Assembly: GCA_001584585.1 (NCBI GenBank)
Contig: LSYV01000006.1
Coordinates: 1,934,504 to 1,967,462 of the forward strand
Reading direction: 5' to 3'
Length of the DNA stretch: 32,959 nucleotides
Origin: Gonium pectorale
Lineage: Eukaryota > Chlorophyta > Chlorophyceae > Chlamydomonadales > Volvocaceae
Position numbers and translations under genes: made by a program. The notes under the pieces were generated by a model. It was not told where the DNA came from. It saw only the letters and a list, made by a program, of their open reading frames with translations, and ran no database searches. This document shows, one piece after another, positions 10,469 to 20,236 of this stretch (positions within the stretch are counted from its first letter, which is position 1; each line of letters begins with the position of its first letter).

Positions 10469-13226
10469 TCAGCTGAAGTTGTCGAAAAAGTCCTCGTCCA
10501 GGTCCTCGGCTGCCTCCCGGTGCGCCGTGTAGGTGTCCATCTGGGCGGCGCTCAGCCGGATCTGCTGCGCTGCGAACAGCCAGCGCTGCGGCTCGCGGGC
10601 GTCCGGCGGCGGCCCCCAGGCCGGGCGCCACACGCCGTAGCTGCTGTCCGGGCCGCCGAAGGCTGCGGAAGCCGGCGCCGCGGGGGAGGGTGACGGACAA
10701 GGCACAAGGCGGGGCGGGGCAGTATCGGTCCGTGGCGGTCCGTGGCGAGCGAGCGAGCATCGGGGTAGCACGGTGCATGGCCGAGTGCCGGCACAGACAG
10801 ACTGCTGTTCGTTGCCCACCGACTTGCCCACCGGCCATGTCGTCCGCCCGCCCACCCACCGGCCGTGTCGTCCGCCCACATTCCATGGTCCATGGATCGC
10901 GCGGAGTGCGGGCCGCAGGGTGCCGCATCCACCTGATCCGTCCGCTCAGGCACCTACCTATCGGCGCCCCCAGGAGGCCGCAGTCCGCCAGCGCGTTCTC
11001 CGCCTCCGCGCGCCCGCCCACATCGGAGGGCAGCTCCCCGAACAGCAGGGAGTGGTAGGCAGCGCACAGGGCGGCGGAGGACACCAGGCCCTCCACCTCC
11101 TGAAACAGCCATCCATGGAGGGAGTGAAGGGCTTTGCGCGCGGGTTTGCCGGGCGGACGAGCAGCTTGGAAGCGCGGCAGAACAAGAGACAGTCTTAGAT
11201 GCGGGGTGATGAACATGAAACGTCTGCCCCGGAGCAGGAATGGATCCTCTCGCAGCAGGCCGCTAGTATTGTAGCGCCGTGAGGACTTTGACGGTCCAAA
11301 CAGGACCCATTGCCGCCGAACCCTGCCTGGTCTTGCCCCGCCGCACCTGCTGTTTCAATTCCAGTCCCTCGAGCCCCTGCAGTCCCCACACGCTGAGCCG
11401 GTCGGCCCGGAAACCCGCCGCCGCCAGCGCCGCGAGGAGGGACGGACAGCCGCCCTGCGGGCACGGCGAGGGTGCCGAGAAGCGCGCGCGTACGGGGCGC
11501 ATGGACAGAGCGCGGGGGTTAGCTGTTTGGACACAGAAGAGTTAAGAGACGGCTCGTTTGTGGGTTGTGGCACAGCGCATAGAATGTGCTGCTACAAGGC
11601 AAGGCATACACCACGCAAACTTAACCCGTATTGTGGCATTGTCTCAACCGCGTGCGACGCGCCACGAACAGCCTGCAGCGGCACCCTGCGGGCCATCCAG
11701 CCCCATCTCATCCCACGAACGTACCTTAAGATCAACTTTGACCCGCCGAAGTAGGCAGCCCGGGGGCGGTTGGGGCCCCGCCGGCCGGCGCGCAGCCCTC
11801 TGCTCTCGCCCCCGGTCCGTCGCCCCCACTTCCGCCTTTGACTGCGCCGCCGCCCCTGCTCCACCTGCTTCCCCATCAAGGATGCCGCCGCCGCTGCTGC
11901 TGCTGGCACTCTCTGCCTCCGCCGCCGCTGCCTCCGCTGGCCCTGTCGTCGCCGTGGTCTCAGCCAGCAGCTTTGCCGTGATGGCCGCCGCTGCCTCCGA
12001 GCGCAGGGCTGCCTCCGCCGCTGCGTGCGCCTCGGGTGGCGCCACCAGGAAGATGGCGGTCCCGGGCGGCCAGGGCAGCCGGTAGGGCCGTGTGTCCATT
12101 GCGTCGCCCACCAACACCACCTGGGCTCGGGTCCGGGACAAGTCCGGTTCAGGTCCGGTTCGGTTCCGTTGAGGCCGGGAACCAGAGGTTGATGGGGAGG
12201 GCTGGGCTACAGCTACGGCACACGCAACCTCCGGCTTTCAAAACACACGCAGCCTCTTATCCTTATCGTTAGATGCAAGAAGGGCCACGGCGCAGGCCAC
12301 AGGAGCAGCAACGCAATGCGGTGCACCCGAGGCGGTGCACTGGACACGTGGACAGCCCCGGTCCCGCGCCGGGCACACCCGGACCATTATTGCCGTGCGG
12401 TCCCGCGCTTCCCAGGTCGGCGTCCCTCCGGCTTCACGCTAGCGCGAGCGCACACCTGGCGGTAGTCCCCTTCCGTGATGCGGTTCACGGCCGCGATGGA
12501 GGTCGCTGCCATGAGCAGCCGGTCCACGTGGGCCGTCGCGACCACGTCGTGGCCCCTGGTCGAGTCCCAGTCTGCCAGGCCGGGTGACGCAGGCGGAGCA
12601 GGCCCGGCCGCCAAGGCGGAGCCGCCAGGAGCAGAGCCGGAGGCGACCTGCGCAATGCGGACCCGGGTCAATAACAGGGGGCCCACCAGATGCAGATAGC
12701 CCAGCTCTGAAGGCAGCGGAGGAGGTTTCAGCTCGGCACGGGCCCGAGCTGTGTCAGGAACACTTGCTTTGACGGCTCCCCATAGCCCTCACTCGTGCCC
12801 CTGCGCCAGCAGCCGCTGCTCAACAAGCAGCATCATGGCGGCCTGCACACCCACCCAGTTGGCGAGAAGCTCCGCGTAAGGGTCCAGGAAGAGAGCGGTG
12901 TCGGCCGCAGCGCGGCCGCGCCGGGTCTCAGCGGCCCGGGACGCGGCGATGCGCGTGCTGACGCGCACAGACGCAGGTTCACTCGTTTGAGAGGAGGAAG
13001 TGGATGCCGATTGCGATGCTGATGCGGCGACAATAGTAGAGGCGCGTTGTGCCCAAGGATCCCCCTCCCGGTTCTGCGCGTCGTCTGTGGCGGGCCGATT
13101 CGTCACCGTAACCCGCAGCACGTAAGTCGTTCGGCAGTTTAGACCACTATGGCCCACTAGACCATCAAGCTGACGCCCCCTTTGGCAGGGTTGCCCAGGC
13201 GCATGTCGCAATCCAAGTGGCCGCAT
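10469..13226 (-). CDS. LCMT-like SAM-dependent methyltransferase
   Basis: Resembles the leucine carboxyl methyltransferase-like SAM methyltransferase family (Pfam LCM); substrate unknown. Secure exons (minus): end of exon 2 at 12456, then 12120-11725, 11454-11347, 11099-10958 and 10662-10469, all in phase. Marks are SRAAETRRGRAA followed by LFLDPYAELLANW near the N-terminus, TAHVDRLLMAATSI, then QVVLVGDAMDTRPYRLPW, the SAM-binding glycine-rich strand ending in DTR. An Ala-rich insert of about 60 residues follows that motif. The tail ends in acidic DLDEDFFDNFS. The start is uncertain: the ATG at 13226 is used here, but conserved sequence begins near 12980. The exon 1/exon 2 junction is unresolved because an in-frame TGA (12789-12791) must be removed; candidate donors lie at 12854 or 12850 and acceptors at about 12748 or 12702. 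Confidence 0.75.
10827..10876. repeat. Short direct repeat in methyltransferase last intron
   Basis: Two 22-bp copies of CCCACCGGCC(A/G)TGTCGTCCGCC lie 28 bp apart, inside the intron before the last exon. Simple duplication with no visible role. Confidence 0.6.
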
Positions 13227-13538
13227 TCTCTGCACCGTGCTGTGCGACAATGTTCCGTTTGCTAGGATTTTGCTAGTGTGTTGCGAGGGAACTGAGTACG
13301 ATACTGAATGATAGTGATGCCTGGATAGCCTCAATAAGTCCGTGGCTTCTGTGGGCTCCGAAAACTAGCCGAGCTTTGCCCGCGCGGTCCCACACACATC
13401 CCCGCTCCCTCCAAAATCCCTCCAAAAGTCCTCTTACTGTTTATATAAATGACAAAATGCCCAGCCGCAACGCATTTGCAAGCCCGACCCCACACTGTCT
13501 ACAAGTCCTCCTTTCGGGGGCGTGTTGCGGCTGGCCCT
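13227..13538. promoter_or_regulatory. Divergent promoter region, TATA-like box at 13442-13448
   Basis: About 310 bases separate the divergent methyltransferase and Dus start codons and must hold both promoters. TATATAA stands at 13442-13448 on the plus strand, in locally AT-rich sequence. If used, transcription would start near 13470, after the first in-frame ATG (13449) and before the ATG at 13539. This is the reason for choosing 13539 as the Dus start. Confidence 0.5.
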
Positions 13539-15982
13539 ATGGCATCAATCGCCGAGTGCCTTGTAGGCATTCAAACCACAGTAGCCCCGCGTGTCCAACA
13601 CCCAGTGACCCCTCGCCCTCCTACAACGCCAGCGGCGCCTAGCTTCTTGCCCCTGCAACTAAGTCCTGCGCTGCAGCTCTGGCCGCCCCTGCTGTCCGCT
13701 CCTATGGCCGGCATTTCGTGTGCCCCTTACCGGCAGCTTTGCACGACCTATGGCGCCTCAATGGCGACTAGCGAAATGGTTATCGCCTCGGCGCTGCTGC
13801 TCAAGAACCGCAAGACGCGGAAGTTGGCGTCATTCGACCCCAATGAGTCCATCCGGTCTATACAGCTGTACGGAGTACGGCCGGACCAGATCAAAGAGGT
13901 AGGGTGACATGAAGGACCTCGGCTGCGGCGTGGGCTCAAAGGCGCTTGTAGCGCCAGGTCCCACCGCGGACACTGGCTCTGGACATCAAAGCTGGGCTTC
14001 TCGTGGCCCGCAGGCTGTGCGTTTGCTGGTCTCTGAGTGCGGTGTAAGCCACGTGGACCTGAACTTCGGTTGCCCGGTGCGCAAGATCACTTCGCGCGGC
14101 GGCGGCTCCGCGCTGCCGCTGCGCCCGCATTTGTTTGGCAGGTGGGAAAGAGAGAACGCCGTTGTGGGCTGAGTAGGCTACCGCCCCCGGCGCTCTACTG
14201 CGGGAGTCAGACGGGTCTAGACCGCATACGAGGGGGTAGTATACGCGAGTGGCTGGGTTGCTTTTGTCGCACTCTCGGGTGTGGCGAGTTCTGCCGGCTC
14301 ATCTCAACCCCCCGAAACTGCACTTTCGGAAAGAACTTGTGCTCCTGCTTGCCGCAGGCTAGTCGCAGCGGCAGTGGCCGGGGCCCGAGGCGAGGTGCCG
14401 GTGACCGTCAAAATCAGGGTTGGGCTGACGCCCGAGCTGCAGACGCACTTGCAGGTGAGGGGCTGGCCCGGGTAGGGGTGATGTGGGGCAAAAGATCAGG
14501 CGAGAGGCCTGAGGCGCATGAAACCCCTTCCCGAGTCACAGAGGCAAAGGTAACCCAAAGCGCACACCGTTCCACAGCAACGACCGATCGCACCCGTTCC
14601 CGAACCCGCCCGCGAACCCGACGAGAGGGAGGAGCAGGGGGAGTAAAGCGGCAGGGAGGCATGTGACAGGAGTATTGGGACATGTTTGCGCGTAACCGGT
14701 AAGGTTTGGTCCCTGTTACGGTGCTACGGTGTTCGGGTGCCTTCTTATGTCGCGTCGTCCAGTTGTTCGAGCCGCGCCTCTCCGCCTTCCTTGCACTTCG
14801 AGACTGTTTCGACACCGTGCAAGAGGTCTCTGGCTTATTTGCCAAACGTTTTGGGTGCCATTTTTGTTGTTGCGTGCGGCCTCACAGGCTGGACGTATCG
14901 CAGAGAGCGAGGGCGCTGCCGCCATCACGCTCCACGCGCGTACGGCGGACCAGCTGTACAGCCCTCCCGCCGACTGGGCAGCCGTACGGCAGCTCGTAGA
15001 GGCCGTACGCGTACCGGTTATCGGCAACGGCGACGTGTACGAGGGAGCCGACGCAGTCCGGCTAATGCGCGAGACGGGCTGCGCAGGCAAGTGTGTGGGG
15101 CGGGGCGAGGGAGGCGGCTGGCCGGGCTTCGACCGACTGCTCGATCGCAGAGGCCGCTGGCCCGTCACAACTCGTGTCCGCTTCCTCTTTTGCACGTGCA
15201 CATGGTCTGCTCCTGCCGCTCCAGCCGACTGCCTCACCTGACCAGCTGGCCTGACCTGACCTGGCCTGGCCTCCTCGGTCTGCTCTTCAGGGGTCATGGT
15301 GGGCCGGGCTGCGCTGGGGCGGCCCTGGGTGTTCGGTGAGGTCGCGGCGGCGCTGACAGGCGCGCACCCGCCGCCGCCGCCGGCTCTGGGCCAGGTGGCG
15401 GCGGCTGCCCTGCGGCATCTGGAGTCCGAGGTAGAGTGGTACCGAGACTACGACGAGGCAGAGCGGTACGGTGGTTCTGGTTGCGGGGGCCGACTCGGGA
15501 CGATGTGACGGTGTGAGAGAGGGCCGGCGTTGACTTCCGACAGATTGCTCGTCCCTGCCGCGCGCTCATGCTTGCTGCGTAGTGTTGAAAAGGAAAACGC
15601 ATACGGAGTGTGTCCACAGTGTCAAAATTGCCTCGCCTCTATGTCATGTCCTGAACCTGCCTCCTGGGCCCGCAGGGACACGTTGATGCGCTTCCGGAAG
15701 TACATAGCGCTGTACTTGTACGGCTTCCAGTCCGCCGTACAGCTCAAGGCGCGCCTCCTCGCAGCTACGAGCCTGGATCAGTGGCGCACGGCAGTGCACG
15801 ACGCCGACTCGTATGACGTCAGCGAGCCGTTCCCCGCCTGCGCCGTGCGGCACCCGCGGCTCAAGGGCGGCGGGCCGTTGGTACGGCAGCGGATGGGCCT
15901 GCCGGACGGGTGGTTGGACGAACACACGGGCGGCGGGGCGGGCGCTGAGGAGCGGCTGTCTGACGAGGCCTGCGAGGGATGA
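13539..15982 (+). CDS. tRNA-dihydrouridine synthase, DusB-like
   Basis: FMN-dependent reduction of uridine to dihydrouridine in tRNA. Exons: 13539-13898, 14014-14141, 14358-14454, 14888-15086, 15291-15465, 15676-15982; 1266 nt, 421 aa, all phases agree. The TIM barrel starts at APMAGISCAPYRQLC. NFGCPVRK carries the catalytic Cys (about residue 140). PVTVKIRVG, ITLHARTADQLYS, VPVIGNGDVYEGADAV and GVMVGRAALGRPWVF follow in family order. The C-terminal helical part contains RFRKYIALYLYGFQSAV. An N-terminal extension of about 60 residues, rich in Ala, Pro and Ser, could be an organelle transit peptide (inference). An in-frame ATG at 13449 is an alternative start. Intron 4 (15087-15290) has a GC donor, the only one that keeps the frame. 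The gene is divergent from the methyltransferase gene. Confidence 0.93.
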
Positions 15983-17736
15983 GAGGCGTGTGGCGGCGGC
16001 GTGTGGCGGCGGGCGGCGGCGGCGCAGAGCCGGCGGCGCGGAGGCGCAGCCTCGCGTATATGTGCTGGGCGCTGGCGGGCTCTTTCCAGTTCTCAGCGTG
16101 CTGCCCGGTGGCGAGGCGCGAATGAAGTGGCGGCGAAGAGGCGGCGGCAGGCTGTTATGGGGCGGCGGTCACTGGCCACTGCCGCAAGAAGCCACCGGGG
16201 CAATCCACGGGGCGGCGGGGCGGCGGGAGCGTGCAGCACACGGCCGCAAGGCAGCCAGGTGAGGGTGAGGGTGGCGCGCCAGGGAGCCGCGCGCGGTGAC
16301 CGCTGATGCGCTTTGGCTTGCTTGCCGGGGGCCCTCGAGCTCACCCGCTCTGGGCCTTGCATTGAGGCCCGTGCGGGGCTCCACAGCCGCCGCATCCATT
16401 CCGTCCGGAACCCCTGGCAGCTCACCTGTGACACGCCGCTCAGGCCTTGCATGTCATCATGTTCTTGTACGATTGCTCGCACACCGAGCGCTTGCATCTT
16501 GCCGTGCGCAGGTGACTGCGGTGCTGGTGCACTGGGCTGTGCGGCCGTGGCCCCGAGGCAGAACTGAGCCGGGGATTGTGCATCGAGGGAGATGCCAGCT
16601 TCGTGGGCCTGTGCCCAGCAGGCCAGCCTGGCCTGATGGTGTTCGATGCGGAATGTCCGTAGAGGCCAATGCTTATGTACGGTCACGAGCCCGCGTATTC
16701 GTGCGTTAGTGATGTAAAAAGGAAACACTGCAATTGGGGAGCCACACCTCCTGATGTAAACAAGGCGTGGCACATCAGCACGGCACATCGGGCTTGCGGC
16801 GTTTGGGGCATGGTAGTGCCTTGGTGCAAGCTGTGGGGCTCGGATGGGGTCCGGATCCACAGAGAGCCTCCCGAGCCCCGAACCTGCTGTCCGCCGTCCC
16901 TAGCATGCCGCACACCGATCGTCACACGCGCACCGACGACGACGATCAGAGAGGCTCCCCTGGTTCGGTGGAGGCGCGTTACGGGGCTGTCAGAGATCTG
17001 CCTGCCCAGTGCACATCGATGCGCCTCGTGAATTCGGTGCTCGTCAGCACTCCAGCAGGCACTGAAGACATCAATATCGTCACGTAGAGGCTGGACCTCA
17101 GCTCACCGGCCACACGGCCGCTGAAAGTCCACATAAGCATGAGATCGAGAGATCGCAACTAACGGGCCCGCAACTGTGCTTGACACATACATGAAAGGCA
17201 GCGCGGCAGCATAACGAGTCCAAACGCCGTTCCGGAGCTTCTCATAATGCACCCATGCACCAGCAGAGCAGTGCCATGGCTGACCGCGTGGCACCGCTGT
17301 ACTGTATGCAGATCGGCCGCAGAGCACAAGTGCACAACACGCCCCCATTAAGTGCGCAACACACGTGAAACCCCAAAGTGTCCAGTCCAGTCCAGTGCGC
17401 ATGTGCCGCTGCTCGCCATAACAGGTCTCGACTGGCATTAGGTTGCGCTGCACAGTCCGCAGCGGAACACACGCCAAGCAGCCGACACCTCGGCAGCTGT
17501 TTAAGGTTACCTAAACATGTGTAACTAAAGTGCGTTTCATAGAATTAGTTGCATGGGCGAGCAAGGAGGCGCCACCAGGCGCCGTCCAGCGTGTGCGCCG
17601 CCCTAGCAAACCGGTCACACGGAGGCTATGCACGGCAATGCATCCGCTACCACAGTTTGCAGTCTGAATCACAGGGGTCTCTCCGCAAGCAAGCAACGCC
17701 GCCGACATGCGCCTCCGTCCCCACTGCCAATGGCCT
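15983..17736. other. Convergent intergenic region
   Basis: This lies between the Dus stop and the putative last exon of the Nudix gene. The first part is a GC-rich 3' UTR, the rest less GC-rich. I saw no tRNA-like T-loop, no conserved protein motif and no splice-supported exon set. The open frame at 17103-17477 (minus) has no recognisable content. Confidence 0.55.
16713..16717 (+). terminator. TGTAA polyadenylation signal, probably for Dus
   Basis: TGTAA on the plus strand about 730 bases after the Dus stop; a second copy lies at 16755-16759. The 3' UTR implied is long, so assignment is tentative. Confidence 0.35.
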
Positions 17737-20028
17737 CTAAGCGCGCAGCCCCTCCGCACTTGCGGCCATTTTGAGTCCCAGACCCTGGATGGTACCGTCA
17801 CATTCACCTTGCGCGCCCAAGCGCGGGCGGCGCGCTCTGGCGCCTGCCGGAGGTCACTCTGCGCGCCGCCGCCGCTTCCCGCACTGCGCCGTTTGCCCAC
17901 CTCCCCAACGGCCGGTCACCTTCCCTCTGCTCGGCCCCCTGCGGCAGCCCGAGCACGGGCCCTACCAGCCTGCGGTCACGCGGCTTCATCACCGTCGCTC
18001 TCCCCGTTTCCCGTGGGTGCCCCTCAGCCCCTTGCTGAGATTCCCGCAAATCCGCACCCTCAACCTCGCCCTCCGTCCTGCGCAGTGGCAACAGACCCGC
18101 CGTCCTGTCCAAATGCTCCATCCAATACCCGCCACGCTGAGCGCCAGGAGCGCCCGTCGCGCTCGCCCCGGCCCGGGCCTGGTTCGGCGGCAGCCCGCGA
18201 GCATGCCCGCTCAAGCTGTCCGGACGCCCCAGCCCCGCCGGCCCTCCACGGCGCTGGGACAACACACGCGCGTGCGGGGAGTCAGTCCCCTGCTCGCTGC
18301 GCCGCTCGCTCGAGGAGGTTGGCGCCTCCGGGCTGGCTGCACCCGCAAGCACTGTCGGCCGCGGGCGGGCCCCACTCGTGTGCCGCTCCGGACTGCCGTC
18401 CATNNNNNNNNNNNNNNNNNNNNGCCGACGGCCGCCACGACACCGCGCGCACACGACCCAACCACGCCCCCCCCATCGCGCCCCCCCCCAACTTCCGTAT
18501 TACCCCCCCCCCCATGCGCCCCCCCCCATTCCGTATTACCCCCCCCCCCCATGCGCCAGCGACCCCCACCTTTTATCTTGGCATCGCACTCGTCCGGCAG
18601 CTGCCACGCGCCGGGCAGGTGCACCGCAAACGCGATGTAGCGCCCCGACGGGAAGTGCGCGTGGGGAGCCGCGCCGGGGCCCAGGGCAGGGGTACTACCA
18701 GCGGCGGCGGCAGCGGCCGAGACGGAGCCGCCATCGTTTCGACCTCCGTCCTCCACCTGCCCTGTCCGGTGCTTCGCCTGGGCACTAGCCGCCACCTTGG
18801 CGGAGCCCGGCCCGGGCCCTGCGCCCCTGCTGGAAGCGCTCCGCTCCGCTGCCGCCCGCGCCTCCGCCTCTGCATCATCGCCGTCATCATTGTCCGCCGC
18901 CGCTGAGACGCCCGGCTCAGACGCTGGCCGTGGCCCCTGCTGCGGCCCAGGCCCCGCCGGCTCTGCCCGCGGTGGCGGCGAGCAGCCGCAGGCCATGCTG
19001 CACGCCTGGCTGGTTCCGCTCAGCGCCTCCAGTACGTCCGCCTCACACAGCAGCCGGTGCGTCTCCTCGTGAACCTCCCGGGCAGCGGTGCGGCGAGCGT
19101 CCATTCGATCCACCGGGTCAACCTTGCCACCTGCAGGCAGTTTGTGGTTGCGGTCCGCAACGGCAATCATGCCTTGAGCCTCAGATGGCAGCGCAACGGG
19201 AAGTTGGAGCGGTGAGCACAGGGCGGGGTGTCCGGCATGGGGAGGCGCCTAACGCGGAGGCCGAGAGGCGTGGCGAGCCAGGTTAGGGCGCTGTGGTCAA
19301 CTGCTCACCCAAGAAGGTGTAGACCGGTCCGGTCATGCCTTTCTTGTTGGGCTCCTGGATAGACAGCAGGACGTACAGCTCCCCCTCGTCCTCTTTGTAC
19401 GCGAAGGGCACCACGCCTGCAGGTGCACGAGGAACGGCTGTAGGCTAACGCCGCTCTCAGCGCTTACATGGAGCGCACCCCCACTTTCGCGCTTACGCTC
19501 GTCGTATGCGTCGCTCACGTCGTGGGCGGGCAGGACGTCCCCGTCCCTTCAACGTGCGTCGTTGAAGGGACGGGGACGTCCTGTTATGGGCCCCCTCCGC
19601 CCAGGGTTATGCCCACCTGCAGCCCGGTAATCCATGACTTTTAGGCGGGTGGACCAGCCCAGCTTCGTCTCCCCAGCGCCCAGAGGCATGTCCGACAGGC
19701 TCCACGGGCGGTCTACGCCGTGCCGCGACTCGGTCGGGGGAGCCGAGGGCTCAGGCGAGGGCTCAGACGAGGGCTCAGGCGAGGGGTCAGGAGAGCCGAA
19801 CGCTATGAGTTCATCAAGGAACACATCCCGTGCTGAATTCGTCTCAGCTCCAGGGGCCGCTCCCGTGCTGCCTGTGGCTAACGGAGGCGCACATGAGGCT
19901 GAAGAGCGCGCTGCGCCGTCGAGCGCGAGAAGGCGTCCACATGTATGACCAGAGCTGGACTTATGACGATGAAGACCTCCTGGTCCCCTACCGTGTGCGC
20001 GGCGGAGCATCGTTAGCCGTGAGGACAT
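17737..20028 (-). CDS. Nudix hydrolase-domain protein with low-complexity insert
   Basis: Nudix enzymes cleave nucleoside diphosphate-linked substrates; the substrate here is unknown. Exons (minus): 20028-19617, 19416-19309, 19172-18570 and, tentatively, 17807-17737; 397 aa. The N-terminal part carries a short acidic Ser/Pro/Glu repeat. The Nudix fold begins near GVVPFAYKEDEGELYVLL. The Nudix box at about 188-214 reads GGKVDPVDRMDARR then REVHEET: the metal-binding Glu residues are present, but spacing is two residues longer than the consensus and the final Gly is His. About 120 low-complexity residues then interrupt the fold before the strand GRYIAFAVHLPG. The last exon is weakly supported (AAG acceptor, phase fits), and its intron contains the N gap. 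The start is uncertain: a CCCCGCAG site just upstream could be an acceptor. Confidence 0.75.
18404..18423. other. Assembly gap of 20 N
   Basis: Twenty undetermined bases, inside what I model as the last Nudix intron. Simple C-rich repeats adjoin it on the right. Confidence 0.99.
18481..18557. repeat. C-rich tandem repeat beside the gap
   Basis: Two copies of a unit starting TTCCGTATTA, then a run of about 11-12 C and ATGCGCC, begin at 18493 and 18529 (36-bp period) within poly-C sequence. Such sequence is hard to assemble and may explain the neighbouring gap. Confidence 0.85.
19531..19583. repeat. Perfect 24-bp inverted repeat with 5-nt loop
   Basis: The left arm at 19531-19554 begins CAGGACGTCCCCGTCCC and the right arm at 19560-19583 is its exact reverse complement; the spacer is TGCGT. 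It lies wholly in Nudix intron 1 (19616-19417). Transcribed from either strand it would form a strong hairpin. Confidence 0.95.
19746..19793 (-). repeat. Coding 12-bp repeat in Nudix exon 1
   Basis: Four imperfect 12-bp units (plus-strand GAGGGCTCAGGC-like) encode a Ser-Pro-Glu-Pro type repeat in the N-terminal part of the Nudix protein. The stretch is probably disordered and prone to length change. Confidence 0.7.
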
Positions 20029-20236
20029 CACTGCGGGGATGACATTCCTAGTTATGATAAAACCATCTTCAGAGCATACATCAGCGACGTGCAATTGACG
20101 GTTCAGGTGGCTCTCGCACGGCAACGAACTCCAGCCGGTTCCAGCTTGGTTCGTTCCAGTCGCGATATAGCACATTGCTGCACACTGATAAAAAACGCCA
20201 TACATACAATCTGCTTGCCTGCGTCACGGCGTACTC
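20029..20236. promoter_or_regulatory. Short divergent promoter, Nudix and GET1
   Basis: Only about 208 bases separate the putative Nudix start (minus) from the GET1 start (plus). The segment is AT-richer than its flanks. No clear TATA box was seen. If the Nudix start is further upstream, the true spacer is shorter. Confidence 0.4.

Noticed and set aside
12789..12791. TGA read as selenocysteine in the methyltransferase
   Set aside because: The family is not known to use selenocysteine at this site, and alternative in-phase introns can remove the codon.
15983..17736. tRNA genes or other structured RNAs in intergenic regions
   Set aside because: No GGTTCGAATCC-type T-loop with a matching acceptor stem was found on either strand.
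17707..18906. A 399-codon plus-strand open frame crossing the N gap
   Set aside because: Composition is Pro/Arg/Ala shadow-like, it runs through undetermined bases, and it lies opposite the Nudix exon and intron.
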